A stretch of 64,000 nucleotides of DNA, taken from positions 186,001-250,000 of the forward strand of contig NZ_JTLD01000004.1 in assembly GCF_000798815.1 (NCBI RefSeq). The letters are read 5' to 3'. Position numbers and translations under genes: made by a program. The DNA is from Alistipes sp. ZOR0009. GTDB taxonomy: Bacteria; Bacteroidota; Bacteroidia; Bacteroidales; ZOR0009. Positions 15,556-24,675 of the stretch are shown here, piece by piece. Each line of letters begins with the position of its first letter. The first letter of the stretch is position 1. Under the pieces are notes generated by a model. That model was not told where the DNA came from. It worked only from the letters and a program-made list of their open reading frames with translations, and searched no databases.

Positions 15556-16785
15556 CTAGTAGGCTCCACCAAACATCTGCTGCACCACCAGGATGGCCTC
15601 GTAGAGACGATCTACCTCCTCCTTGGTGTTGTACATGGCAAACGAGGCGCGCACGGTTCCTTCGATTCCGAAGTGGGTCATCACCGGCTCGGTGCAGTGA
15701 GTGCCGGTGCGTACGGCAATGCCCAGCTTATCGAGCACCATGCCCGTATCGAGCTGGTGGATGCCGCCCAACAAAAACGAGATGATGGCGGCCTTGTGTG
15801 GCGCTTTTCCGTAGATGTTTAGGCTGCTGATGGTGGCAAAACGCTGGTTGGCGTAGGCCAGCAGCTCCTGCTCGTAGGCCTGTATGCTGTTAAGGCCAAT
15901 CTCCTCCATGTAGCGGATGGCGGCGCCCAGTCCAACGGCACCAATATAGTTGGTGGTACCCGCCTCGAACTTGAGCGGCAGCTCGGCCCAGGTGGTGGTG
16001 CCATCTAGGCGTACGTGGGCAATCATATCGCCTCCGCCCTGGTAGGGTGGCAGCTCTTCGAGGAGCGTCTCCTTACCGTAAAGGATGCCGATACCCGTTG
16101 GGGCATACAGCTTGTGGCCCGAGAAGACGTAGAAGTCGCAGCCGATATCCTGCACGTCGACAGGCATGTGGGGCACGGCCTGCGAGCCATCCACCAGCAC
16201 CGGAATGCCCTTGGCGTGTACCTTGGCAACAATCTCCTTAACGGGGTTGATGGTTCCAAGCGAGTTGGATACCTGCACCACCGAAACGATTTTGGTGCGC
16301 TCGGTAATCAGGCTGTCGAGCAGGTCGAGGCGCAGCTCGCCGTTATCGTCGAATGGGATATACTTAAGGATGGCGCCCTTGCGCTGGCACATCAGCTGCC
16401 AGGGTACGATGTTGGCGTGATGCTCCATTTCGGTAATCAGCACCTCGTCGCCCGCGCTAATGTAGCGCTCGCCAAACGAGTAGGCCACCGCGTTGATGGA
16501 GGCCGTAGCCCCAGCGGTAAAGACAATCTCGCGGGTGCTGGCGGCATTTAGGAACGAGCGAACGGTTTCGCGGGCACCCTCGTACATCTCGGTGCTTTGC
16601 TGCGAGAGGTAGTGCACCCCACGGTGAATGTTGGCATTCCACAGCGTGCTCATCTGGTTTACCGAGTCGAGCACGGCACGGGGCTTCTGCGTGGTTGCGC
16701 CGTTATCTAAGTACGCCAGCTGACGCTTGTTTACCTCCCTACTAAGTATCGGAAAATCTTCCCTTATCCTTTCTACGTTAAACAT
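15556..16785 (-). CDS. sufS: Cysteine desulfurase SufS
   Basis: A 409-residue, PLP-dependent group II cysteine desulfurase that takes sulfur from cysteine for Fe-S cluster assembly. Signatures: YLDNGATTQKPRAVLDSV at the N-terminus, TAGATASINAVA, ITEMEHHANIVPWQ, the PLP lysine in FSGHKLYAPTGIG and the catalytic cysteine in RTGTHCTEP. Length is normal for SufS. It is the last gene of sufB-(4HB)-sufC-sufD-sufS, 162 bases after sufD; that gap holds an inverted repeat. No sufE or sufU gene follows in this window, so the sulfur acceptor must be elsewhere. Confidence 0.95.
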   Translation of the reverse strand: MFNVERIREDFPILSREVNKRQLAYLDNGATTQKPRAVLDSVNQMSTLWNANIHRGVHYLSQQSTEMYEGARETVRSFLNAASTREIVFTAGATASINAVAYSFGERYISAGDEVLITEMEHHANIVPWQLMCQRKGAILKYIPFDDNGELRLDLLDSLITERTKIVSVVQVSNSLGTINPVKEIVAKVHAKGIPVLVDGSQAVPHMPVDVQDIGCDFYVFSGHKLYAPTGIGILYGKETLLEELPPYQGGGDMIAHVRLDGTTTWAELPLKFEAGTTNYIGAVGLGAAIRYMEEIGLNSIQAYEQELLAYANQRFATISSLNIYGKAPHKAAIISFLLGGIHQLDTGMVLDKLGIAVRTGTHCTEPVMTHFGIEGTVRASFAMYNTKEEVDRLYEAILVVQQMFGGAY

Positions 16786-16798
16786 GTCTTCTATTTAG

Positions 16799-16943
16799 TA
16801 TCACGAATCACGTATCATGCATCACGACATCGCAATTGTGAAGATATGGTGCTATCTATTCTACCTGTTTTATGGATGCTTTACGATTCAGACACGGTTA
16901 AGTACCCTTTATCGTGATACGTGTGTCGTAAATCGTGATGCAT
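16799..16943. repeat. Inverted repeat in the sufD-sufS gap
   Basis: TATCACGAATCACG and following bases (16799-16829) are roughly complementary to ATCGTGATACGTG...ATCGTGATGCAT (16910-16943). Both arms are built from short ATCACG(T/A) words. It would fold into a long imperfect hairpin in the suf mRNA. Confidence 0.6.
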
Positions 16944-16947
16944 CTCA

Positions 16948-18306
16948 TTACATGCAGTGCATCTCGCACACGTTGCAGCGCGATAGCTCGCCGCGCAGGC
17001 GCTTGTTCACCAGCTCGTCGATGCGGTCGCGGAGCGGCTCTATGCCGATGTGCTGGATAACCTCGTGGGCAAAACCGAACATCTGCAGCAGGGTTGCCTC
17101 GCGCTCGCCAATACCGCGGGCACGCATGTAAAACACCTGGTCGGTGTCGGGCTGACCAACGGTTGCTCCGTGGCTACATTTCACGTCGTCGGCGTATATT
17201 TCGAGCTGAGGTTTGGTGTACACCTTGGCCTCGTCGGTAAGCTGCAGCGTGCGGTTGGTTTGGAACGCCTCGGTTTTCTGCGCATCCTTGGCAACGTAAA
17301 TCATCCCGTTAAAGGCGGCAACGCCGTTATCGTCCAAAACACCCTTAAAGAGCTGGTTGCTTAGGCAGCGCGGCACGTTGTGGTTTACCACCGTACGGCT
17401 ATCAACATGCTGGTTTTGGTCTACCAGGTATAGCCCGGTAAGGTTGTTTTCGCCTCCCACGCCGTTGAGCGATGCAGTAACGTTGTTGCGCACCACGCCT
17501 CCATGTAGGGTAATGGCGTTGGATGTGAAGTGGCTGTTGGATGCCTGATCGACATAAACGCTGGAAATGTTTACCGATTCGTTATTCTCGTTCTGCATCT
17601 TTACCTGCTCCACAATGGCGTTGTCGGCAGTAAATATTTCGGTAACCGAGTTGGTTAGGAACTTATTGGGCGAAAGGGTATGATCGCAAATGGCAACCTT
17701 TGCCTGGCTGTTGGCCTCGAAGATAAACAGGTTGCGGGGTTGCACCATCACGTCCTCGTTGGCTAAAAGCACATTCACAATCTGGATGGGCTTATCTACG
17801 ATGGCATTTTTGGGCACGTAGATAAAGATGCCATCCTGAGCGAAGGCGGTATTGAGCGCCGTTAAGCCCTCGGTAGCGTTGTCGGCTACGCGGTTGTAGT
17901 ACTTCTCGAACAGCTCGGGATACTTGGTAGATGCAGCGGCAAACGAGCCAAATACTACCCCGTTGGGAAGCTCGGTTAGCGCATCGCCGTAGTAGAAGCC
18001 GTTTACCAGCATGGCAAGGTGCGCGTTAAGATTCGGCACATCGCACTTAAATAAGTCCGACTGCTGTACGCCTATGTTCTGCGTGGCAAAATACTTTTCA
18101 AACTCCTTTTCGAAGTGCGATTGAAGATCGACATACTTGTACTTCTCGTACTTCTTGTTGGGGATGCCATTCAGCAGGAAGCTTTCGATGGCATCGGCAC
18201 GTACGTTGTTTACCTCGTTTGATACGCCCTCTGTTATCAGCTCCATGTTGGAGATGTAGAGGTCGACAAACGATTTAACAACGTTATTTTCTATTGGCTT
18301 ACTCAT
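16948..18306 (-). CDS. sufD: Fe-S cluster assembly protein SufD
   Basis: The 452-residue protein is the SufD subunit of the SufBC2D scaffold. It has the beta-helix core typical of SufB/SufD and the C-terminal motif KCSHGATVGQ-type sequence, here CSHGATVGQPDTDQVFYMRARG, then GFAHEVIQHI. Upstream regions (FIYVPKNAIVDKPIQIVN, FIFEANSQAKVAICDH) are family-typical. The last residues are unusual: RGELSRCNVCEMHCM, a three-cysteine cluster at the very end. Gene order with sufC directly upstream (21-base gap) is conserved. Confidence 0.93.
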   Translation of the reverse strand: MSKPIENNVVKSFVDLYISNMELITEGVSNEVNNVRADAIESFLLNGIPNKKYEKYKYVDLQSHFEKEFEKYFATQNIGVQQSDLFKCDVPNLNAHLAMLVNGFYYGDALTELPNGVVFGSFAAASTKYPELFEKYYNRVADNATEGLTALNTAFAQDGIFIYVPKNAIVDKPIQIVNVLLANEDVMVQPRNLFIFEANSQAKVAICDHTLSPNKFLTNSVTEIFTADNAIVEQVKMQNENNESVNISSVYVDQASNSHFTSNAITLHGGVVRNNVTASLNGVGGENNLTGLYLVDQNQHVDSRTVVNHNVPRCLSNQLFKGVLDDNGVAAFNGMIYVAKDAQKTEAFQTNRTLQLTDEAKVYTKPQLEIYADDVKCSHGATVGQPDTDQVFYMRARGIGEREATLLQMFGFAHEVIQHIGIEPLRDRIDELVNKRLRGELSRCNVCEMHCM

Positions 18307-18327
18307 TTCTGCTCGTGTTTTGGGGCA

Positions 18328-19077
18328 TTAGAATTCGCCATTCTTTAGCCAGTCGTAACCCTTCTCTTCCAGCTCGAGCGCCAGCTCCTTACCCGCCGAC
18401 TTGATGATGCGGCCGTTGTACAGCACGTGCACAAAATCGGGTACGATGTAGTCGAGCAAACGCTGGTAGTGGGTAATTACAATGGTAGCGTTATCGGGTC
18501 TCTTTAGCTTGGTAACGCCGGTAGCCACAATTCGTAGCGCGTCGATATCGAGCCCAGAGTCGGTTTCGTCTAGGATGGAAAGCATTGGCTCCAGCATGGC
18601 CATTTGGAAGATCTCGTTACGCTTCTTTTCGCCGCCCGAGAAACCTTCGTTTACCGATCGGTTGGTAAGCTTGGCGTCAATCTCCACGATCTGGCTCTTT
18701 TCGCGCATCATGCGCAGAAAGTCGGAAGCCGAAAGTGCCGGCATACCCTTGTACTCGCGGTGCGCATTTACCGCAGCACGCATAAAGTTGGTCATCGATA
18801 CGCCCGGAATCTCTACCGGATACTGGAATCCAAGGAAAATACCCTCGCGCGAGCGATCTTCAGGAGCCAGCTCTAGCAGGTTCTTACCGTTAAATATTAC
18901 CTCTCCTTCGGTAACATCAAACATCTCCTTGCCAGCCAAAACCGAGGCTAGGGTGCTTTTACCTGAACCGTTAGGGCCCATAATTGCGTGTACCTCGCCA
19001 GGTTTCACCTCAAGGTTAATACCCTTAAGAATTTCTTTGCCGTTTATATTGGCGTGAAGATTTTTTATTGATAGCAT
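18328..19077 (-). CDS. sufC: Fe-S cluster assembly ATPase SufC
   Basis: The 249-residue ABC-type ATPase of the Suf scaffold. Walker A is GPNGSGKSTL, the signature is NEGFSGGEKKRNE, Walker B is LSILDETDSGLDIDAL, and the H-loop histidine is in TIVITHYQRLL. All are intact. It lies between the four-helix-bundle insertion and sufD; its natural upstream partner sufB is now 475 bases away because of that insertion. Confidence 0.96.
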   Translation of the reverse strand: MLSIKNLHANINGKEILKGINLEVKPGEVHAIMGPNGSGKSTLASVLAGKEMFDVTEGEVIFNGKNLLELAPEDRSREGIFLGFQYPVEIPGVSMTNFMRAAVNAHREYKGMPALSASDFLRMMREKSQIVEIDAKLTNRSVNEGFSGGEKKRNEIFQMAMLEPMLSILDETDSGLDIDALRIVATGVTKLKRPDNATIVITHYQRLLDYIVPDFVHVLYNGRIIKSAGKELALELEEKGYDWLKNGEF

Positions 19078-19102
19078 TTCGTTCTGTTTTGCACTACAAT
19101 GT

Positions 19103-19545
19103 TGGAAGTCAAAGAAGTTATCGGAAGTTAAAGAAGTTAATGAATATCATCTGATATAGCTTTACAGTAACTGTTTAACAACCTACTTGAGTCATTTAGC
19201 AATTCAAGCAATCTACCTTTCTCATCTTCCGTTATATAATTTAAGTCTTTTGATAAGATTAAGTAATAACGACACTCTTCCAATGAACCTTGTGACATAT
19301 TAAAAAACCTCAACTTATCTAGTTTCCCTTTTTTCTTGTAACCTTCTGCAATGTTTGCTGCTATTGAAATTGCGGCACGACGGAATTGATTCGTTAAACA
19401 AAAATCTTCTCGCTTAGGAAAGGATTCGGATATTTTGTAGACATCAAGAGTAAACCGATGTGCTCTTTGCCAAGCCTTCAATTCTTCAAATGTCTTCGTT
19501 CCTTCCATTCTTTTCTTCTTTAACTTCTCAATTCTTTAACTTCTG
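19103..19545 (-). mobile_element. Inverted-repeat-bounded four-helix-bundle (IVS-like) element
   Basis: The gene for a four-helix bundle protein is flanked by GAAGTCAAAGAAGTTATCGG and GAAGTTAAAGAAG (19105-19137) on one side and, in inverse orientation, by TTCTTTAACTTCTCAATTC and TTTAACTTC (19515-19543) on the other. The whole unit sits between sufB and sufC, which normally adjoin. The layout recalls 23S rRNA intervening sequences, where the same protein family is encoded within a stem-forming insert. Mobility is inferred, not shown. Confidence 0.6.
19137..19508 (-). CDS. Four-helix bundle protein (S23/IVS family)
   Basis: A 123-residue protein with the S23 ribosomal-IVS signature: FEELKAWQRAHRFTLDVYKIS at the start, FCLTNQFRRAAISIAANIAEGY in the middle and FFNMSQGSLEECRYYLILSKDL. 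The family forms four-helix-bundle pentamers; its molecular role is not settled. It has its stop codon inside the left inverted repeat. It is AT-richer than the suf genes around it, consistent with later insertion. Confidence 0.92.
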   Translation of the reverse strand: MEGTKTFEELKAWQRAHRFTLDVYKISESFPKREDFCLTNQFRRAAISIAANIAEGYKKKGKLDKLRFFNMSQGSLEECRYYLILSKDLNYITEDEKGRLLELLNDSSRLLNSYCKAISDDIH

Positions 19546-19551
19546 CGAAGC

Positions 19552-20997
19552 TTACCCTACACTCCCCTCCAAGCTAATGGCCAGCAGCTTTTGGGCTTCA
19601 ACGGCAAACTCCATTGGCAGCTTGTTGAGTACCTCCTTGGCATAGCCGTTTACGATCATTCCTACCGCCTCTTCGGTTGATAATCCACGCTGGTTGCAGT
19701 AGAAGATCTGGTCTTCGCCAATTTTGGAGGTGGTTGCCTCGTGCTCTACAATGGCCGACTTGTTGTTGGTTTCGATGTAGGGGAAGGTATGCGCTCCGCA
19801 CTTATCGCCCATCAGCAGCGAATCGCACTGCGAAAAGTTGCGCGCATTCTCAGCATTCTTGGTAACCTTTACCAATCCTCGGTAGCTGTTGTTACTCAAG
19901 CCTGCCGAAATACCTTTCGATACAATACGGCTCTTGGTATTCTTTCCGATATGGATCATCTTGGTACCCGTATCAGCCTGCTGGTGATTGTTGGTAACGG
20001 CCACCGAGTAGAACTCGCCAATAGAGTTATCGCCCATCAGAATGCAGCTTGGATACTTCCAGGTGATGGCCGAGCCGGTCTCGATCTGTGTCCACGACAG
20101 CTTGGCATTTTCACCCTTACAGATACCGCGCTTGGTTACGAAGTTGTAGATACCTCCAACGCCATCCTTATTTCCAGGATACCAGTTTTGTACGGTAGAG
20201 TACTTCACCTCTGCGTCCTTCATCACCACAATCTCTACGATGGCAGCATGCAGCTGGTTTTCGTCGCGCATTGGGGCTGTACATCCTTCGAGGTAGCTCA
20301 CGTAGGCACCTTCGTCGGCAACGATAAGCGTACGCTCGAATTGCCCCGTGTTGGCTGCATTAATACGGAAGTAGGTGGAAAGCTCCATAGGGCAACGCAC
20401 CCCTTGTGGTATGTAGCAGAACGAGCCATCGCTAAATACAGCAGAGTTAAGCGCAGCAAAGTAGTTGTCGGTATAAGGAACAACCGAGGCCACGTACTTC
20501 TGAACCAAATCGGGATGCTCCTTTACCGCCTCGCTAAACGAGCAAAAGATAATCCCTTTTTCAGCAAGTGTCTCCTTAAAGGTTGTCTTCACCGAAACGC
20601 TATCCATTACTGCATCAACAGCAACACCAGCAAGGTGTGCCTGCTCGTCGAGAGGAATTCCCAGCTTGTCGAAGGTTTCCTTCAGCTCCGGATCAACCTC
20701 GTCCATGCTGGCATACTTAGCCTGCTGCTTAGGCGCCGAATAGTAGATGATGTCCTGATAGTCAATCTCAGGAACATTAAGATGCGCCCATTCTGGCATC
20801 TTAAGCGTTTGCCAATGGCGAAATGCCTTTAACCTAAAGTTTAGCATCCACTCTGGTTCGCCCTTTTTCTCCGAGATCAGCCTGACAATATCCTCGTTAA
20901 GCCCCTTCGGAATTTTATCCTCCTGAACATCGGTAACAAAGCCGTACTTGTATTCGCCTTTGGTTACCTCGTCCAAGATATTATCTTGATTTTCCAT
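19552..20997 (-). CDS. sufB: Fe-S cluster assembly protein SufB
   Basis: First gene of the suf operon, 481 residues from the ATG at 20997 ([16 protein letters not shown]). It is the scaffold subunit where Fe-S clusters are built with SufC and SufD. Family motifs: [23 protein letters not shown]-type [49 protein letters not shown], and [21 protein letters not shown]-type QCDSLLMG. The frame continues 66 bases upstream to a non-ATG start, but the extra part runs through the promoter-like palindrome at 21024-21054 and is rejected. Confidence 0.94.
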   Translation of the reverse strand: MENQDNILDEVTKGEYKYGFVTDVQEDKIPKGLNEDIVRLISEKKGEPEWMLNFRLKAFRHWQTLKMPEWAHLNVPEIDYQDIIYYSAPKQQAKYASMDEVDPELKETFDKLGIPLDEQAHLAGVAVDAVMDSVSVKTTFKETLAEKGIIFCSFSEAVKEHPDLVQKYVASVVPYTDNYFAALNSAVFSDGSFCYIPQGVRCPMELSTYFRINAANTGQFERTLIVADEGAYVSYLEGCTAPMRDENQLHAAIVEIVVMKDAEVKYSTVQNWYPGNKDGVGGIYNFVTKRGICKGENAKLSWTQIETGSAITWKYPSCILMGDNSIGEFYSVAVTNNHQQADTGTKMIHIGKNTKSRIVSKGISAGLSNNSYRGLVKVTKNAENARNFSQCDSLLMGDKCGAHTFPYIETNNKSAIVEHEATTSKIGEDQIFYCNQRGLSTEEAVGMIVNGYAKEVLNKLPMEFAVEAQKLLAISLEGSVG

Positions 20998-21023
20998 TAC
21001 GCTAATCTTTGGTTGCGGGACTA

Positions 21024-21054
21024 ACAAAGGTAACCTATTAATGTTTACCTTTGT
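21024..21054. promoter_or_regulatory. Palindromic divergent promoter/operator between sufB and thiL
   Basis: ACAAAGGTAA (21024-21033) and TTACCTTTGT (21045-21054) are perfect 10-base inverted arms with an 11-base spacer. Each arm contains TACCTTTG, a match to the -7 element TAnnTTTG: on the minus strand 28 bases before sufB, and on the plus strand 126 bases before thiL. It can be read as back-to-back promoters, as a dimeric regulator site, or both. Confidence 0.6.
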
Positions 21055-21179
21055 AGCGGACAACGCGTTGTTATGTAGAATTAATCTAAATTAGCGCAAA
21101 GATAATCAGTTTTTTAGAAAATAGACTCGCTTAACAACACATAAATCCACATTATTCACCCAAAAGAGTTTTAAAAACA

Positions 21180-22217
21180 ATGTCGAACAACGATGTAAAG
21201 CGAACAGAGCTTGCTACCCTTGGAGAGTTTGGCCTAATCGATCACCTCACTTCATCAATCAAGCTAAATCAACCAACTACCCGCACCGGGGTTGGCGATG
21301 ATGCTGCTGTTATCGATGCTGGCGATAAGTACATGCTACTTACCACCGACTTGCTGCTCGAAGGTATCCAGTTCGACCTCACCTATACACCATTACGCCA
21401 CCTTGGCTACAAGGCGGTAGTAGCCAACATCATGGATATCTACGCCATGAATGGAACGCCAACCCAGCTAACCATATCGCTCGGAATTTCGAAACGATTC
21501 TCGGTTGAAATGCTCGACGAGCTATACGACGGTATTCGCCTTGCGTGCGAAACCTACCAGGTTGATCTGGTGGGTGGCGATACCACCAGCTCGCTCACAG
21601 GACTTGCCATCAGCGTAAGCGTTGTGGGTTTTGTTGATAAGGATAAGATCACCTACCGTAGCGGAGCAAAAGCAAACGATTTGATCTGCGTTAGCGGAAA
21701 CCTTGGTGCCGCATTTATGGGGCTGCAAATACTAGAGCGCGAAAAGCAGGTCTTTGCCGGAAATGACAAGGTTCAACCTCAGCTAGAGGGTTTTGACTAT
21801 GTTTTAAAGCGCCAGCTTAAGCCCGAGGCTCGTAAGGATATTGTTGACCAGCTTCGCGAGCTGGGAATACAGCCAACCTCGATGATAGACCTTTCGGATG
21901 GCCTTGCTTCTGACCTAATGCAAATAGCCAAAAGCTCAAAGGCTGGCGTACGCATCTACCTCGAGAAGATTCCAATTGCAAGCGAAACCTTCAGGGCTGG
22001 CGAAGAGCTAAACTTCGACCCGGCCATTGCAGCCCTTAATGGAGGCGAAGACTACGAGCTGCTCTTTACCATACCAATAGAGAAACATGACGAGGTGAAA
22101 AACCTTGGAGGAATTGATGTAATTGGCCATATAACCGCAGAAAGCAAAGGTAACTACATTGTTACCCCAGATGGAGGTGAAATACCGCTGCAGGCTCAAG
22201 GATGGGCTACAGAGTAA
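21180..22217 (+). CDS. thiL: Thiamine-monophosphate kinase
   Basis: A 345-residue ThiL, which phosphorylates thiamine monophosphate to thiamine diphosphate, the last step of cofactor synthesis. Motifs: GVGDDAAVID and TTDLLLEGIQFDL (metal and substrate binding), VGGDTTSS, and the C-terminal ALNGGEDYELLFTI. Length fits the family. It is divergent from the suf operon and carries its own leader of about 120 bases. I see no THI-element (TPP riboswitch) in that leader. Confidence 0.94.
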   Translation: MSNNDVKRTELATLGEFGLIDHLTSSIKLNQPTTRTGVGDDAAVIDAGDKYMLLTTDLLLEGIQFDLTYTPLRHLGYKAVVANIMDIYAMNGTPTQLTISLGISKRFSVEMLDELYDGIRLACETYQVDLVGGDTTSSLTGLAISVSVVGFVDKDKITYRSGAKANDLICVSGNLGAAFMGLQILEREKQVFAGNDKVQPQLEGFDYVLKRQLKPEARKDIVDQLRELGIQPTSMIDLSDGLASDLMQIAKSSKAGVRIYLEKIPIASETFRAGEELNFDPAIAALNGGEDYELLFTIPIEKHDEVKNLGGIDVIGHITAESKGNYIVTPDGGEIPLQAQGWATE

Positions 22218-22237
22218 ATCGATGTAATCTCAAATAG

Positions 22238-22268
22238 AAGCCAAAGGGTTCGAGAAACTCTTTGGCTT
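22238..22268 (+). terminator. Possible terminator after thiL
   Basis: AAGCCAAAG and CTTTGGCTT are perfect 9-base arms with an inner GTT/AAC pairing. No T-run follows, so it is a weak call. Confidence 0.45.
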
Positions 22269-22311
22269 AACGCCATCAAACAGCCATTCAACGTCAGAAA
22301 CTGGTTTTCAT

Positions 22312-23526
22312 ATGCCCCTCAGAAAATTAACCATATTCACCGATAGCTACCCCTACGGAAGCGCAGAACCCTTCTTAAGGAATGAGCTCGACTATCTTAG
22401 CCTTACCTTTGACGAGATAAAGATAATTCCTTTAAACTACGGAACTTCGCGCGAAACCCGTTCTGTACCCCACAATGTAAGCTACACCACGCCTATCATG
22501 AATAACTCCAAGGCAAAGGATGAGCTTCTCATAAAAGGAGTACTGAATAGTTCGCCTTTTTGTGCGTATGTCAAAGATCTATTTACCTCTGGAGCATATC
22601 GGTCTGGTAAAAAAATTTGGAGCTGGGGAATTGGCTTACTAATGGCTCGAACCATTCTTGCCAACAAGGAGGTAAAGCGGGTTCTGAAGGACCAAAGCTA
22701 CGACACCTTTTACTTTTACTGGGGAATAAGGGCTTCTTTCATCATACCGCTCCTCTCCAAATCGTTAAATAAAAAGATTGCCATTCGGTTTCATGGCTCC
22801 GATACCTACGAGGAGACAAACGGAGGCTATATCCCCCTACGCAAGCGACAGCTAGAGAGGGTAGACCGTGCCTACTTCTGCTCCGAATATGGGAAGAGCT
22901 ACATTGAATCCAAATATCCCTTTGTCAAAAACGTTTCGGAGATTTCGAGACTGGGCGTTCATGAGCAAGGGCTTTCACCTCAAAGCACCGATGATATTTT
23001 CCGCATACTCACCATATCGAACATGGTGCCTCTAAAACGCCTTGATCTGCTGGCCAGCGCCCTACTCAACGTTAAAGCAAAGGTAAGCTGGGTTCATATT
23101 GGAGATGGCGAAACGGCAGAAAAGGTCAAATCGATTGCGGCGCAGCTACCCTCCAATGTTACCGCCCAGTTTTTAGGGAAAATGCCAAACAAGGAGGTGA
23201 TTACCTACCTTACCAATAATTCCGTTGATCTATTTATAAACGTAAGCAGCTCCGAAGGTGTCCCTGTTTCCATAATGGAGGCTCTATCTATGGGCATTCC
23301 CGTTTTGGCAACGGCTGTTGGAGGGACTCCCGAAATTGTCGATAGCGAGGTTGGCGAGCTGATACCTTCTGATATTTCGGCAGAAGCGCTGGCTGCTGCC
23401 ATTGAGAGAATAGCCAAAAGAGTGTGCGAAAAAAATCTTAGAGATAGCGCAAAAAAAAGATGGAGCGAAAGATGCAATGCCGCAGCACTGTATCAGCAAT
23501 TTAGCCAGTCTATTTTAAACATATAG
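22312..23526 (+). CDS. Family 4 glycosyltransferase
   Basis: A 404-residue GT-B fold enzyme. The N-terminal half begins LTIFTDSYPYGSAEPFLRNEL, which is typical of WcaL/exopolysaccharide-type transferases, and the C-terminal half has the nucleotide-sugar site (ILTISNMVPLKRLDLL, WVHIGDGETAEKV, and SSEGVPVSIMEALSMGIPVLATAVGGTPEIV). The acceptor and sugar cannot be deduced. No other polysaccharide genes are nearby, so it acts either alone or with genes elsewhere. Confidence 0.88.
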   Translation: MPLRKLTIFTDSYPYGSAEPFLRNELDYLSLTFDEIKIIPLNYGTSRETRSVPHNVSYTTPIMNNSKAKDELLIKGVLNSSPFCAYVKDLFTSGAYRSGKKIWSWGIGLLMARTILANKEVKRVLKDQSYDTFYFYWGIRASFIIPLLSKSLNKKIAIRFHGSDTYEETNGGYIPLRKRQLERVDRAYFCSEYGKSYIESKYPFVKNVSEISRLGVHEQGLSPQSTDDIFRILTISNMVPLKRLDLLASALLNVKAKVSWVHIGDGETAEKVKSIAAQLPSNVTAQFLGKMPNKEVITYLTNNSVDLFINVSSSEGVPVSIMEALSMGIPVLATAVGGTPEIVDSEVGELIPSDISAEALAAAIERIAKRVCEKNLRDSAKKRWSERCNAAALYQQFSQSILNI

Positions 23527-23594
23527 CGTCAAACTCCATTTATATAATGGTGCTTATTTGTAGCAAGATAATTGCTACCTTACAGGCCAAAACA

Positions 23595-23602
23595 TAACTT
23601 TG
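23595..23602 (+). promoter_or_regulatory. -7 promoter element for pdxA
   Basis: TAACTTTG matches TAnnTTTG, with ATTG (one mismatch to TTTG) 20 bases upstream at 23571-23574. It lies after the first possible start of the frame (23572), supporting the ATG at 23617. Confidence 0.65.
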
Positions 23603-23616
23603 TAAAAAAATTTACA

Positions 23617-24666
23617 ATGATAGACGGAAAAGTAGTTGTAGGAATCACACAAGGCGATATAAACGGTATTGGTTACGAGGTTATTATGAAAACACTGGCC
23701 GATGCCCGCATTAACGAGATTTGTATTCCTGTTGTATACGGATCTCCTAAAGTTGCCGCATTTCACCGCAAACAAATGAACCTAGACAACTTTGCCTTCA
23801 ATCCGGCAAAGAATATAGATGACATTCACCCTCGACGTTCGAACCTAATTAACGTGATGGACGACAACGTTCGCGTTGATGCAGGGAAATCAACGCCAAT
23901 GGGCGGAGCAGCTGCGGTTACATCCCTAGAAGCAGCCATTCAAGATTTAACTGATGGTAAGATAGACGTGCTGGTTACCGCTCCGATCAACAAGCAGAAC
24001 GTGCAGTCGGATGCGTTTAACTTTCCAGGCCACACGGAATATTTAGAGCGCCAATACAACAGCAAATCGCTCATGGTAATGGTTAGCGATGTTATGAAGA
24101 TTGGTGTTGTTACTACCCACGTTCCCGTAAAAGACCTTCCGTTTCTTATCTCGAAGGAGCTTATCCTTGAAAAGTTAAGGACGCTAAACCATGCATTAAT
24201 TGCCGATTTTGGAATTCGCGGACCACGCATTGCTGTGCTTGGGCTAAACCCTCATGCGGGCGATAGCGGCTTAATTGGGATAGAGGAGAACGAGGTAATT
24301 ATCCCAGCAATCAATGCTGCCAACGAGGAAGGAATTATGGCATTTGGACCATATCCTGCCGACGGATTTTTCGGAACAGATAACTTCCGCAAGTTCGATG
24401 CCATCCTTGCCATGTACCACGATCAAGGATTGATTCCATTTAAGCTAACCTCATTTAGCAGCGGAGTAAACTATACCGCAGGTATCCCTGTAATTAGAAC
24501 ATCTCCAGCACACGGTACGGCCTACAATCTAGTTGGACAAGATATTGCATCGGCAGATAGCTTCCGTAGCGCCATCTACCTAGCAATAGACGTTCATCGC
24601 AATCGCACCCTTTACAACGAGATTACCAAGAATCCGTTGGAACATGTAGATCCAGATACGATATAA
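23617..24666 (+). CDS. pdxA: 4-hydroxythreonine-4-phosphate dehydrogenase
   Basis: A 349-residue PdxA of the vitamin B6 (DXP-dependent) pathway. Start MIDGKVVVGITQGDINGIGYEVIMK is the usual N-terminus (V/IGITxGDxNGIG). Metal and substrate motifs: VTAPINKQNVQ, FPGHTEYLER, LGLNPHAGDSGLIG, YPADGFFG, MYHDQGLIPFK and IRTSPAHGTAYNL. The frame extends 15 codons upstream, but that part overlaps the promoter element at 23595. It stands alone and ends in a strong terminator. Confidence 0.95.
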   Translation: MIDGKVVVGITQGDINGIGYEVIMKTLADARINEICIPVVYGSPKVAAFHRKQMNLDNFAFNPAKNIDDIHPRRSNLINVMDDNVRVDAGKSTPMGGAAAVTSLEAAIQDLTDGKIDVLVTAPINKQNVQSDAFNFPGHTEYLERQYNSKSLMVMVSDVMKIGVVTTHVPVKDLPFLISKELILEKLRTLNHALIADFGIRGPRIAVLGLNPHAGDSGLIGIEENEVIIPAINAANEEGIMAFGPYPADGFFGTDNFRKFDAILAMYHDQGLIPFKLTSFSSGVNYTAGIPVIRTSPAHGTAYNLVGQDIASADSFRSAIYLAIDVHRNRTLYNEITKNPLEHVDPDTI

Positions 24667-24675
24667 AATATGAAG

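Noticed and set aside
19741-20832. Plus-strand frame of 363 codons opposite sufB
   Set aside because: It is the complement of a well-conserved sufB and has no family features.
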